Source: Dysgonamonadaceae bacterium
Lineage (GTDB): Bacteria > Bacteroidota > Bacteroidia > Bacteroidales > Azobacteroidaceae
Length of the DNA: 15,762 nt
Direction of reading: 5' to 3'
Assembly: GCA_031258895.1 (NCBI GenBank)
Contig: JAIRMF010000082.1
Coordinates: 1 to 15,762, forward strand
Part shown: positions 6,710 to 13,790 of the stretch, piece after piece
Layout of the letters: each line of letters begins with the position of its first letter
How positions within the stretch are numbered: position 1 is the first letter of the stretch
The notes under the pieces: generated by a model
The model's input: only the letters and a program-made list of their open reading frames with translations
What the model was told of the DNA's origin: nothing
Databases searched by the model: none
Made by a program: the position numbers and the translations under genes

Positions 6710-9622
6710 ATGAAACTTTTAAAAAATTCCTTTCTCGTCCTGCTTTTTTCCATACCGGCCGTTGCGCAAAAAAACATCAGTCTGACCGGTAAAGTCGTCG
6801 ACAAAGCAGATAGCACGGCAGTCATTGCAGCCAGCATCGGATTGTTCTCCTATCCCGACAGCACTTTCGTTTCCGGTAATACGGCCGATGATAGCGGACG
6901 ATTCCTCCTGCGTGACCTCGACCCCGGTAGATATCTACTAAAAATCTCTTCGATAGGGTACCTTACCGAATATAAAAGCGTGACGCTCGCGGAAAAAAGA
7001 AAAACGAACAACATCGGGACAATATTCCTAAGTCCTGACGATGTCCTTCTGCAAGAAGCGATCGTGGAAGGAAAAATACCACAAGTGGTCGTCAGAAATG
7101 ATACCATAGAATACGACGCCGGATCAGTGAAAACTACCGAAAACGCCGTAGTAGAAGACATTTTGAAAAAACTGCCCGGCGTCCAGGTCGATGACAACGG
7201 AAAAATAACGGTGAACGGAAAAGAAGTGAAAAGATTTATGGTCGAGGGAAAAGAATTTTTTTCGGATGACCCGCAGATCGCATCAAAAAACCTGCCCGCA
7301 GAAATGGTTGACAAATTGCAAGTTCTGGATAGAAAATCCGATATGGCAATGATGACCGGATTTGACGATGGTGAAGAGGAAACAATCATCAACATAAAAG
7401 TCCGAGAGGGAATGAAGAAAGGAACCGTCGGAAATGCATTCGCAGGTGGAGGCAAAGACCTCGGAAACCAAAATGACGCCCGCTACCAGAGCGGCGCATT
7501 TGTGAACAATATTACGGGAGAAAACAGATATACCCTCATTTTACAGGCAAACAACAATAATAATATGGGCGCCGCCGATCTCGGTGCCGGACAGTTCGGA
7601 GAAATGCGCATGAGACGCGGAGAAAATAACTCAGGAATCATAAAGTCTCTCAACCCGATGATCAGTTTCAATAGAGAATTTTCAAAAAACCTGGAAATAA
7701 CCGGCGACCTGAGATTCAACAACCGTGATCAGTACGCTGATAACAGTACCGAACAAGTACGATACTCGCAAACAACAAGACTTGATAAAACCGGAAAACA
7801 AACCAATTACCTGTCCGACAATTTTGGAACAAATATAAAACTGGAATGGAAGCCGGATTCAATGAACAAGTTGACATTCCGCCCAAACTTCTATCTGAAC
7901 AAAAGCCACAGCAATGAAACTGAATGGGCACAACAACTCAACTATAACACAATGGATTCAATATCTGACTCCTACGGCACAGCGCACACAAGAGGCAATG
8001 GATACAATTTCGGGGCGACTCTTGATTATACCCACAAGTTCAGCAGGAAGGGAAGAACTTTCAGTATCAACGCCCGAACGAGAATCAACAGCAGTTATTC
8101 GACCGAAAATGACAATTCGTCTACAAAACGATTTTCCAACGGACAGTATTCCCATGACGTTCTCCTCGATCAACAGATGGAAAACGATAATCACTCACAG
8201 AATTTCCAGACAACCTTCGCCTGGACCGAACCATTAGGCAAAAATAATTTCATACAGCTACGATACAGGCTGTCAAACAATAATTCCGAAAGCTTGAACA
8301 GCACCTACGATATAGACCGGAATACACATATTGCTACCCTTGCCGACAGCTTGAGCCGAAGTACCGTCCGAAACTCCGTCGAACAGCGATTCAGCCTGGC
8401 ATTCAAAGCTTCCCGCGCAAAATATAATTACACGATTGGCATCAATTTCGATCCCCTGCGCTCCGAAAACAATACCTACCAGTCAACCGAATATTATTCC
8501 GAAACTTATTCTGACGATTTACGACTGAATAACATACTCGGCGATTCTCTATACAGCACGATTCGCCAAAACGTATCCAACCTCTCTCCCACAGTAAAAT
8601 TGAAATATACATGGGATCAACGTACCAACCTCCAATTCGATTACGATGGCAAAACCGGCCAGCCCGCCGCACAACAGTTACGCGACTATATCGACAAAAG
8701 CCGCCCCTACGAATGGTCAAAAGGAAATCCTAGTCTGAAACCAAGCTACACGAACAACTTGCGCGGTTACTTTCGTAAATTCGTATCGGAAACGCAACTG
8801 TCATACAATATCAGCATGTTCGGTAATTTTTCAATCAATGATATCGCTTCCGTTACCGAAATGATCGGCGATTCGGTCCGTCTTAGTTCGTACGAAAATA
8901 TAAGTGGGAACTGGAACCTAAGTATGTTCGGCATGTTAAGCATTCCGTTGAAAAACCGAAAATTCAGTGTTCGTGGCATGTTGGGGCCAAGGTTTGTAAA
9001 CCTAAATACGTTTATCGGCGAAAACAACGGTGCACAAGCCTCAAGATTGAAAAACACACAGAAAAACTTCGCCCTGATGACCAACAACGGCATAGATTAC
9101 CGCTCAGGCTTGTTCGATATCGGTTTAGGGGTTATGGTCAATTACAACCTTATCACACATACAATCAATAAAGAAAACAACAAAAACACCGTTAGTTGTA
9201 GCATTGGAGGAAACACTACTTGGTATCTACCTTTCGGGATCACCGCCGAGAGCGACATCAATTTCACGAAACGAAGCGGTTATGACAATTACAATTTGTC
9301 GGAAACGCTCTGGAACGCTGCAGTAATGAAGCAACTTTTCAGTCGTAAAATCGGCACAGGGACTGTGAAATTGCAAGTTTTCGACATCCTTAAAAATCGC
9401 AAAAACATCATGTCTATTGCAACAATTGACGGCTATCAAATAACAAGTTCCAATGTTATCCCAAGTTATTTCATGTGCAGTTTCATATACAAATTCACCG
9501 CTTTCCCGAAGTCAAGCAGTGCGACAAAAGAAGATTTGCAAAACACAGGACGACCATGGAGGAACAGTAATGGACCTCCTCCTCAAGTCGGTGGTTTCAG
9601 AAGTGGAGGACCACCTTTCTGA
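6710..9622 (+). CDS. Outer-membrane beta-barrel protein with carboxypeptidase-regulatory-like and plug domains (TonB-receptor-like)
   Basis: This is a 970-residue exported protein. The signal peptide MKLLKNSFLVLLFSIPAVAQ ends with an AVA-Q cleavage site. Residues ~23-105 form a carboxypeptidase-regulatory-like beta-sandwich (TGKVVDKADSTAVIAASIGL, then GRFLLRDLDPGRYLLKISSIGY). Residues ~115-235 resemble a TonB plug (VVEDILKKLPGVQVDDNGKI, then EGKEFF). The rest is long, Asn/Ser/Tyr-rich and alternating, as in the outer-membrane beta-barrel family seen in Bacteroidetes, with a last barrel strand near SYFMCSFIYKF. A Gly/Pro-rich tail of about 40 residues follows the barrel and ends GGPPF. No SusD partner is adjacent, so it is not a typical SusCD pair. 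The substrate is unknown. The coding strand is A/C-rich. Confidence 0.88.
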   Translation: MKLLKNSFLVLLFSIPAVAQKNISLTGKVVDKADSTAVIAASIGLFSYPDSTFVSGNTADDSGRFLLRDLDPGRYLLKISSIGYLTEYKSVTLAEKRKTNNIGTIFLSPDDVLLQEAIVEGKIPQVVVRNDTIEYDAGSVKTTENAVVEDILKKLPGVQVDDNGKITVNGKEVKRFMVEGKEFFSDDPQIASKNLPAEMVDKLQVLDRKSDMAMMTGFDDGEEETIINIKVREGMKKGTVGNAFAGGGKDLGNQNDARYQSGAFVNNITGENRYTLILQANNNNNMGAADLGAGQFGEMRMRRGENNSGIIKSLNPMISFNREFSKNLEITGDLRFNNRDQYADNSTEQVRYSQTTRLDKTGKQTNYLSDNFGTNIKLEWKPDSMNKLTFRPNFYLNKSHSNETEWAQQLNYNTMDSISDSYGTAHTRGNGYNFGATLDYTHKFSRKGRTFSINARTRINSSYSTENDNSSTKRFSNGQYSHDVLLDQQMENDNHSQNFQTTFAWTEPLGKNNFIQLRYRLSNNNSESLNSTYDIDRNTHIATLADSLSRSTVRNSVEQRFSLAFKASRAKYNYTIGINFDPLRSENNTYQSTEYYSETYSDDLRLNNILGDSLYSTIRQNVSNLSPTVKLKYTWDQRTNLQFDYDGKTGQPAAQQLRDYIDKSRPYEWSKGNPSLKPSYTNNLRGYFRKFVSETQLSYNISMFGNFSINDIASVTEMIGDSVRLSSYENISGNWNLSMFGMLSIPLKNRKFSVRGMLGPRFVNLNTFIGENNGAQASRLKNTQKNFALMTNNGIDYRSGLFDIGLGVMVNYNLITHTINKENNKNTVSCSIGGNTTWYLPFGITAESDINFTKRSGYDNYNLSETLWNAAVMKQLFSRKIGTGTVKLQVFDILKNRKNIMSIATIDGYQITSSNVIPSYFMCSFIYKFTAFPKSSSATKEDLQNTGRPWRNSNGPPPQVGGFRSGGPPF

Positions 9623-9672
9623 ACGGGAATTATACCAAAAATCTGAAATAATCGGCAAGAAATTATCGTTAT

Positions 9673-9694
9673 TACGGCAAAAACCGTACTTTTG
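9673..9694 (+). promoter_or_regulatory. Promoter -7 box overlapping an inverted repeat, immediately before the YitT-family gene
   Basis: TACTTTTG (9687-9694) exactly matches TAnnTTTG and ends only 5 bases before the ATG at 9700. TACGG (9673-9677) and CCGTA (9684-9688) form an inverted repeat with a 6-base spacer that overlaps the box, as an operator might. If this promoter is used, the transcript would start at or near the ATG and be leaderless. No clear -33 TTTG is seen. Confidence 0.45.
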
Positions 9695-9699
9695 CGGCG

Positions 9700-10578
9700 A
9701 TGGATAAACTAAGAATCAATCGAAAACTGCTTTTGCAGGAATTGCAGGACGACAGTTTTACAGTATTCGGTCTCGTGCTTTTCGCTTTAGGATGGACTGG
9801 GTTTTTGCTTCCGAACGAAATTACCACAGGTGGTGTTACCGGCGTTGGCGCGTTAATTTTCTTTTCTGTCGGCATTCCCGTCGCAATCACATATTTTTCG
9901 GTCAATTGTCTGTTGCTCGTCATTTCAATAAAGGTATTCGGATTCAAGTTCAGCATCAAAACAATAGCAAGTGTAGTACTTTTGACATTTTTTCTGTCCG
10001 TAGCGCAATCAGTCTTCAAGGAGCCGCTCGTAAAGGGCGAACCGTTCATGAGTTGTATACTTGGCGGAGTTTTGTGCGGACTCGGACTCGGACTTGTGTT
10101 CAACTTCAAGGGTAGCACCGGAGGTACGGATATCGTTGCGCTGATAATTCACAAATACCGCAATATATCAATAGGCAAGGCGCTTCTAATCTGCGATCTG
10201 TCGATAATCTGCTCATCGTACATTGTATTTCAAAGCATTGAAAAAATCGTTTACGGACTTGTCGTCATGGGCGTTTCGTCATATACTGTCGAGATGGTAC
10301 TTAACGGTGCGCGTCAATCTGTACAGTTTTTTATTTTTTCGGAGAAATATGAAGAAATCGCCAATACTATCATTTCGAGGGCACATCGCGGATGCACAAT
10401 CTTAGACGGTACCGGCTGGTATTCTCAGCGTTCGGTAAAAGTAATAGTTATCATGGCAAAGAAAAACGAATCGGTAACTATTTTCCGTATCGTAAAGGAT
10501 ATTGATCCTAATGCATTCATCTCCCAAAGTTCGGTTATCGGCGTTTACGGGCAAGGATTTGACCGGTTAAAAGGATAA
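9700..10578 (+). CDS. YitT-family integral membrane protein
   Basis: This 292-residue protein has five or so hydrophobic segments in the first ~200 residues: FTVFGLVLFALGWTGFLLP, then segments around ALIFFSVGIPVAITYF, VVLLTFFLSVAQ, ILGGVLCGLGLGLVF and LLICDLSIICSSYIVF. Family-typical motifs are LPNEITTGGVTGVGAL near the N-terminus and KGSTGGTDIVALIIHKY in the middle. A soluble C-terminal domain of the DUF2179 type (about 205-292, containing RGCTILDGTGWYS and the closing GVYGQGFD) completes the architecture. The function of the family is not established; a transport role is often assumed. The start is the first ATG and fits the hydrophilic N-terminus. It lies 77 bp after the beta-barrel gene but has its own promoter box. 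Confidence 0.92.
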   Translation: MDKLRINRKLLLQELQDDSFTVFGLVLFALGWTGFLLPNEITTGGVTGVGALIFFSVGIPVAITYFSVNCLLLVISIKVFGFKFSIKTIASVVLLTFFLSVAQSVFKEPLVKGEPFMSCILGGVLCGLGLGLVFNFKGSTGGTDIVALIIHKYRNISIGKALLICDLSIICSSYIVFQSIEKIVYGLVVMGVSSYTVEMVLNGARQSVQFFIFSEKYEEIANTIISRAHRGCTILDGTGWYSQRSVKVIVIMAKKNESVTIFRIVKDIDPNAFISQSSVIGVYGQGFDRLKG

Positions 10579-10627
10579 GAAATGAGAAAAAGAAGAATAC
10601 AAAAACATTTTATCATTAAATTTTTCT

Positions 10628-10635
10628 TAACTTTG
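10628..10635 (+). promoter_or_regulatory. -7 promoter element for hexokinase
   Basis: TAACTTTG matches TAnnTTTG, 35 bases before the ATG at 10671. The -33 region (ACATTTTATC near 10605) is only loosely TTTG-like. No Shine-Dalgarno is seen; the leader is A-rich just before the start, as is common in Bacteroidetes. Confidence 0.6.
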
Positions 10636-10670
10636 CGCCTTCTGAAAAACTAATTTTATAATAAAAACAA

Positions 10671-11894
10671 ATGGGAAGCAACATTTTTGAACTTAACATC
10701 GGACAATTGAAAGAAATTGCAATCGCTCTTCAGACACGAATTGAAGAGGGATTGAAGAGCGACAACGGTGAGATACGCTGTATCCCCACGTACATCAATC
10801 CAAGAACAGACATTGACAATTGCAAGGCGCTCGTTCTTGACCTCGGCGGCACCAATTTTCGTGCCGCGATAGTAGAATTTCGCGATGGCGAGACGATTGT
10901 ACATCCCGGGATGAAAGAAAACCTCGCAGCATTGATGAAAAAACAAGGCTGTACCCGTAACGAACTTTACTCAAAGATGGCAAGCCTGATAAGTTCACTC
11001 AATCTCGAAGATGTAACCGCCATCGGATACTGTTTTTCTTACCCCGGCAAATCTCTGCTCAACGGCGATGCGGAGTTGTTACATTGGACTAAGGGCGTGA
11101 ACATTGAGGAGATGGTAGGCGAAGCTGTAGGACGTTCATTACTCGACTATCTCAACGCTCATGTAAAAGGTGCTCGATTCAAGACCATAAAGGTAATAAA
11201 TGACACGGTTGCGAGCCTTTTTGCAGGGTTGACGGACAAGGAATCTCAGGCGCATATAGGACTTATAGTCGGCACCGGCACTAATATGGCGCCATTCATT
11301 CCTGCCGACAAAATCCCAAAATTGGACAAAAATTATACCGGCAGAGGACTTATCCCAGTCAATCTCGAGTCCGGTAACTTCAATCCACCTCACTTGACCG
11401 TTATTGACGACAAGATAGATAAATACTTGGACACAAGGGGTGCACACCGGTTCGAGAAGGCCATTTCAGGGATGTATATCGGCAGAATTCTTGAGTATTT
11501 ATTTTCAAGCGACGAATTCGAAGACAATTTCGACGCCGAAAAATTGACGTCGATTATGAGTTATCCATCCCGTTATCGCGAAAAATATGTTACGGCAGCT
11601 CACTCGGTGTATCAGCGTTCGGCGAAACTTGTTGCGGCGTCTCTCGCCGGTCTTATCCTTGAGATTGTCGCCACCTATGACAAACCGGTGACCGACGTCA
11701 GGCTTTCGGCCGAAGGAAGTCTCTTTTGGAGCAACGATCGGGACGTAAGAAATGCCCGATTCATCTCCTACAAAGATATGGTCATAAGTGAACTCGATAA
11801 TATCCTTAAAGAATTCGGACGTGAGATAAAGATTCATGTCGAGCAAAAGATTGACGCTAATCTGATAGGATCCGCTATCGCCGCATTGTCTTAA
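10671..11894 (+). CDS. Hexokinase (eukaryote-like family)
   Basis: This 407-residue enzyme should phosphorylate glucose and probably other hexoses with ATP at the entry of glycolysis. Motifs in order are: LDLGGTNFR at 56-64 (phosphate-1 loop), IGYCFSYPG at 118-126 (sugar-binding loop), INDTVASLFAG at 176-186 with catalytic Asp178, GLIVGTGTN at 197-205 (phosphate-2), NLESGNF at 231-237 with a sugar-contacting Glu, and SAEGSLFW at 346-353 near the adenosine site. The length and the hexokinase_1/hexokinase_2 layout match known Bacteroides hexokinases and differ from ROK glucokinases. It has its own promoter and a strong terminator, so it is probably monocistronic. Substrate range cannot be read from sequence. 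Confidence 0.94.
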   Translation: MGSNIFELNIGQLKEIAIALQTRIEEGLKSDNGEIRCIPTYINPRTDIDNCKALVLDLGGTNFRAAIVEFRDGETIVHPGMKENLAALMKKQGCTRNELYSKMASLISSLNLEDVTAIGYCFSYPGKSLLNGDAELLHWTKGVNIEEMVGEAVGRSLLDYLNAHVKGARFKTIKVINDTVASLFAGLTDKESQAHIGLIVGTGTNMAPFIPADKIPKLDKNYTGRGLIPVNLESGNFNPPHLTVIDDKIDKYLDTRGAHRFEKAISGMYIGRILEYLFSSDEFEDNFDAEKLTSIMSYPSRYREKYVTAAHSVYQRSAKLVAASLAGLILEIVATYDKPVTDVRLSAEGSLFWSNDRDVRNARFISYKDMVISELDNILKEFGREIKIHVEQKIDANLIGSAIAALS

Positions 11895-11956
11895 TACATT
11901 TTCGAGAAGAAAAAATTCGTCAAGGCGTCAATAATACTTAAGACGTAGACAAATCA

Positions 11957-11996
11957 TCGAGGTCGCCCGTTTTACGGACGACCTCGACTGTTTTTT
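11957..11996 (+). terminator. Intrinsic terminator after hexokinase
   Basis: TCGAGGTCG (11957-11965) pairs perfectly with CGACCTCGA (11979-11987). An inner CCG/CGG stem extends it past one mismatch, and T6 follows at 11991-11996. It is well placed to end hexokinase transcription 60 bp after the stop. Confidence 0.85.
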
Positions 11997-12015
11997 ATCC
12001 GACCGGACATCACTA

Positions 12016-12113
12016 CCGACCTGTTCGGTTAAATAATCCTGAACAATATATGACCGCCAACTTATTCGGTTGGATAATCCCAAACAATATATCGTTGCCG
12101 ACCTGTTCGGTTG
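12016..12113. repeat. Tandem repeat array A, 41-bp unit, about 2.4 copies
   Basis: Units begin at 12016, 12057 and 12098 (CCGACCTGTTCGGTT, CCAACTTATTCGGTT, CCGACCTGTTCGGTT). The first two share 30 of 41 positions by my count and both contain ATAATCC and ACAATATAT. The third is cut short after about 16 bases. Each unit starts with a small inverted repeat, CCGA-N5-TCGG, or CCAAC/GTTGG in the second. The array lies between the hexokinase terminator and the 3' end of the DUF6261-like gene. Confidence 0.8.
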
Positions 12114-12133
12114 CACGGCCACAGATAGTTCCG

Positions 12134-13093
12134 TTATACCCGCTTGATTATGAATGTTACCGTCTTCTTGCCTTTGTATGAGCCTTTTCCGTGTATGGTG
12201 CATGTGGCATTACCAACTTCGACGTTGTTGTCGAATGTGACGTCAAAGTCCTTGCCAAGCTCTAGCTGTATTGTGCCCTGTATAGTTACATAGAGTACTT
12301 TCGGTACGAATGTTATGGGACGTCCGGTGTATGTCTGAGGTTGAATCTGCTCCGGTTCGGCTAAAGAGATGTCATGACGGACATGATGATGTTCTCTGTT
12401 GAGCAGTTCTATTTCTGGATTCAGGTGATTTATAAATGTCTCAAATCCGGGTGCGGTATTCATCACTGCTCCTGCATTGATTATGCGGGCGATATTTCTG
12501 TATACGGCCTCGATACCTTTTCTGACCTGTTTGAATGTTTTATCGGGCTTACGGTTGGAGGCTTCACCGCGTTGCGCGAGCAGGCTGTCGAAATCATTAA
12601 ATGCGCTGTTCAGTTCCGTTAACAGTGTCAGGATTACCGGAGCGGGCTGTGAAAGTGACACGATGTCGTTATAGTATGGGCCTCCGGAAGAGATTTGGAG
12701 GAGTATAGCGCGCACGTCTCCCTGTTGGTCTTCGTATGGCTTTCGATTAACGTTTCCGTAACCGTTAAGCATGACATAGACACGTGTTGCGATCGGAGCG
12801 ATGTTTATGCTGGAGGAATATTCCAGCGAACGTACTTGCGTACGTATTGCCGTCAGGACACGATCCATCTTACGGTTTGCCTCCGCAATTTTCTCTGTAA
12901 GAACACTTTTCTTGACCCATAGCATGAGCGCTTCTTCCTGGGCGTACCATGTGTTGTAATCCGTCACGAGTTCTCCGAGTGCATCGCGAACGACCTGGGA
13001 ACTTGATCCGATCTCTTTTTTGACTTTGGAGTCATAGTTGTAATGTGCCTCATTTGGCAGGTAGCTGAAAAGGATTGTCTTTAACTGTACCAT
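12134..13093 (-). CDS. DUF6261-like protein with a surface-repeat-like C-terminal domain
   Basis: This is a 319-residue protein of unknown function. Residues ~1-240 are mostly helical in character (for example EEALMLWVKKSVLTEKIAEA, and FKQVRKGIEAVYRNIARIIN) and resemble the Bacteroidetes DUF6261 family; I recall this from the pattern and could not search it. Residues ~254-319 change style: YTGRPITFVPK, LELGKDFDVTFDNN, then VGNATCTIHGKGSYKG and a closing KTVTFII. This is the phrase typical of small beta repeat modules of secreted adhesin-like proteins. There is no signal peptide (MVQLKTILFSYLPNEAHYNY). The gene is alone on its strand, with 41-bp tandem arrays at both ends. No TAnnTTTG box is seen within 100 bp upstream; the nearest good one is at 13574-13581, beyond the array. 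Confidence 0.65.
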   Translation of the reverse strand: MVQLKTILFSYLPNEAHYNYDSKVKKEIGSSSQVVRDALGELVTDYNTWYAQEEALMLWVKKSVLTEKIAEANRKMDRVLTAIRTQVRSLEYSSSINIAPIATRVYVMLNGYGNVNRKPYEDQQGDVRAILLQISSGGPYYNDIVSLSQPAPVILTLLTELNSAFNDFDSLLAQRGEASNRKPDKTFKQVRKGIEAVYRNIARIINAGAVMNTAPGFETFINHLNPEIELLNREHHHVRHDISLAEPEQIQPQTYTGRPITFVPKVLYVTIQGTIQLELGKDFDVTFDNNVEVGNATCTIHGKGSYKGKKTVTFIIKRV

Positions 13094-13150
13094 AATTTTA
13101 GATTGATTTAATTTTAATGAATAATATCGTAATTATATTTCTTTTAAATT

Positions 13151-13170
13151 ATATTGTATAGGACTGTTTT
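13151..13170. repeat. Direct repeat bordering array B, gene-proximal copy
   Basis: ATATTGTATAGGACTGTTTT recurs at 13542-13563 as ATATTGTATAGGGAACTGTTTT, the same apart from two inserted bases. The two copies lie on either side of array B, about 390 bp apart. Confidence 0.7.
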
Positions 13171-13201
13171 TTCGAATAATTTTTTAAATCTGCCGTACAG
13201 T

Positions 13202-13447
13202 CGGCAATTTCCCCGAAATAGTCGGGAGAGTTGTATTACCTGCGGCAATTGCCCCGAGATAATCGGGAGAAGTATCCTGCTTGCGGAAATCGTCCCGAGA
13301 CAGTCGGGAGAGTTGTCCTTCACACGGAAATCGTCCCGAGATGATCGGGAGAGTTATCCTTCCTATGGCAACTTCCCCGAGATGATCGGGAGAACTGTCC
13401 TGTGCACGGAAATTATCCCGAGACAGTTGGGAGAGCTGCCTTTTTTT
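13202..13447. repeat. Tandem repeat array B, 41-bp unit, six copies with palindromic cores
   Basis: Units begin at 13202, 13243, 13284, 13325, 13366 and 13407, exactly 41 bp apart. A degenerate copy lies at 13161-13201 (18 of 41 matches to the first unit, core lost). Each unit carries CCCGA-N5-TCGGG, giving a 5-6 bp stem. The five-base loops vary (AATAG, GATAA, GACAG, GATGA, GATGA, GACAG) while the stem is kept. The sixth has TTGGG, which still pairs through a G-T. Both strands are open across the array in one frame, but 41 is not a multiple of 3, so I read this as non-coding. Confidence 0.9.
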
Positions 13448-13573
13448 ATGCCCCTCAGCACGATATTTGAATAATATATTTTGACACATAAATACCGGAA
13501 AATTTAACTTGTTATTGCCCCACTTGGAAAGTCCTTATATAATATTGTATAGGGAACTGTTTTATTTTGGGTG
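13448..13573. other. Non-coding stretch between array B and the minus-strand promoter
   Basis: A/T-rich sequence with no gene seen. It contains the distal copy of the 20-bp direct repeat. If the promoter at 13574-13605 is real, this forms the first part of the leader transcript toward the DUF6261-like gene. Confidence 0.5.
13542..13563. repeat. Direct repeat bordering array B, distal copy
   Basis: This is the partner of 13151-13170. It lies about 11 bp downstream, in minus-strand sense, of the -7 box at 13581-13574, so the repeat would be near the 5' end of the leftward transcript. Confidence 0.7.
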
Positions 13574-13605
13574 CAAAGATAAAGAAAAAAAATAATATAA
13601 AGCAA
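13574..13605 (-). promoter_or_regulatory. Leftward promoter upstream of array B
   Basis: The minus strand has TATCTTTG at 13581-13574, an exact TAnnTTTG match followed by C. A TTG lies at 13605-13603, with 21 bp between the elements, close to Bacteroidetes -33/-7 spacing. This is the best two-element promoter in the window. Transcription would run left through array B toward the gene starting at 13093, giving a leader of roughly 470 nt. Confidence 0.6.
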
Positions 13606-13752
13606 GAATGTTGTGAAAAATGTTGATTTTTTCATGTTTTTTTTCTGTTGGGATGATATTTTGCCGTTTTTTACGGTGCGATTGCATGAGTGGATATGTA
13701 ATAAAACACACGATTTTTTTAAAACATCTACAACCGTATTATTTTTTTTTAC

Positions 13753-13760
13753 TATCTTTG
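13753..13760 (+). promoter_or_regulatory. -7 promoter element for xylulokinase
   Basis: TATCTTTG followed by C exactly matches TAnnTTTG, 30 bases before the ATG at 13791. The upstream sequence is a T-rich run without a clear TTTG at -33. It is divergent from the leftward promoter about 150 bp away. Confidence 0.6.
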
Positions 13761-13790
13761 CAAAATTATTAATCAAAAAATATTTTAAGC

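Noticed and set aside
13202..13447. Array B as a CRISPR.
   Set aside because: There are no unique spacers between constant repeats; the whole 41-bp unit is repeated and gradually diverged, and no cas gene is present.
13184..13489. A 101-residue minus-strand reading frame, and a 106-residue plus-strand frame at 13154-13474, across array B.
   Set aside because: Both are open only because the 41-bp units happen to lack stops. The unit is not a codon multiple, so successive copies are read in three frames, and neither frame has a start signal. Their peptide periodicity mirrors the DNA repeat.
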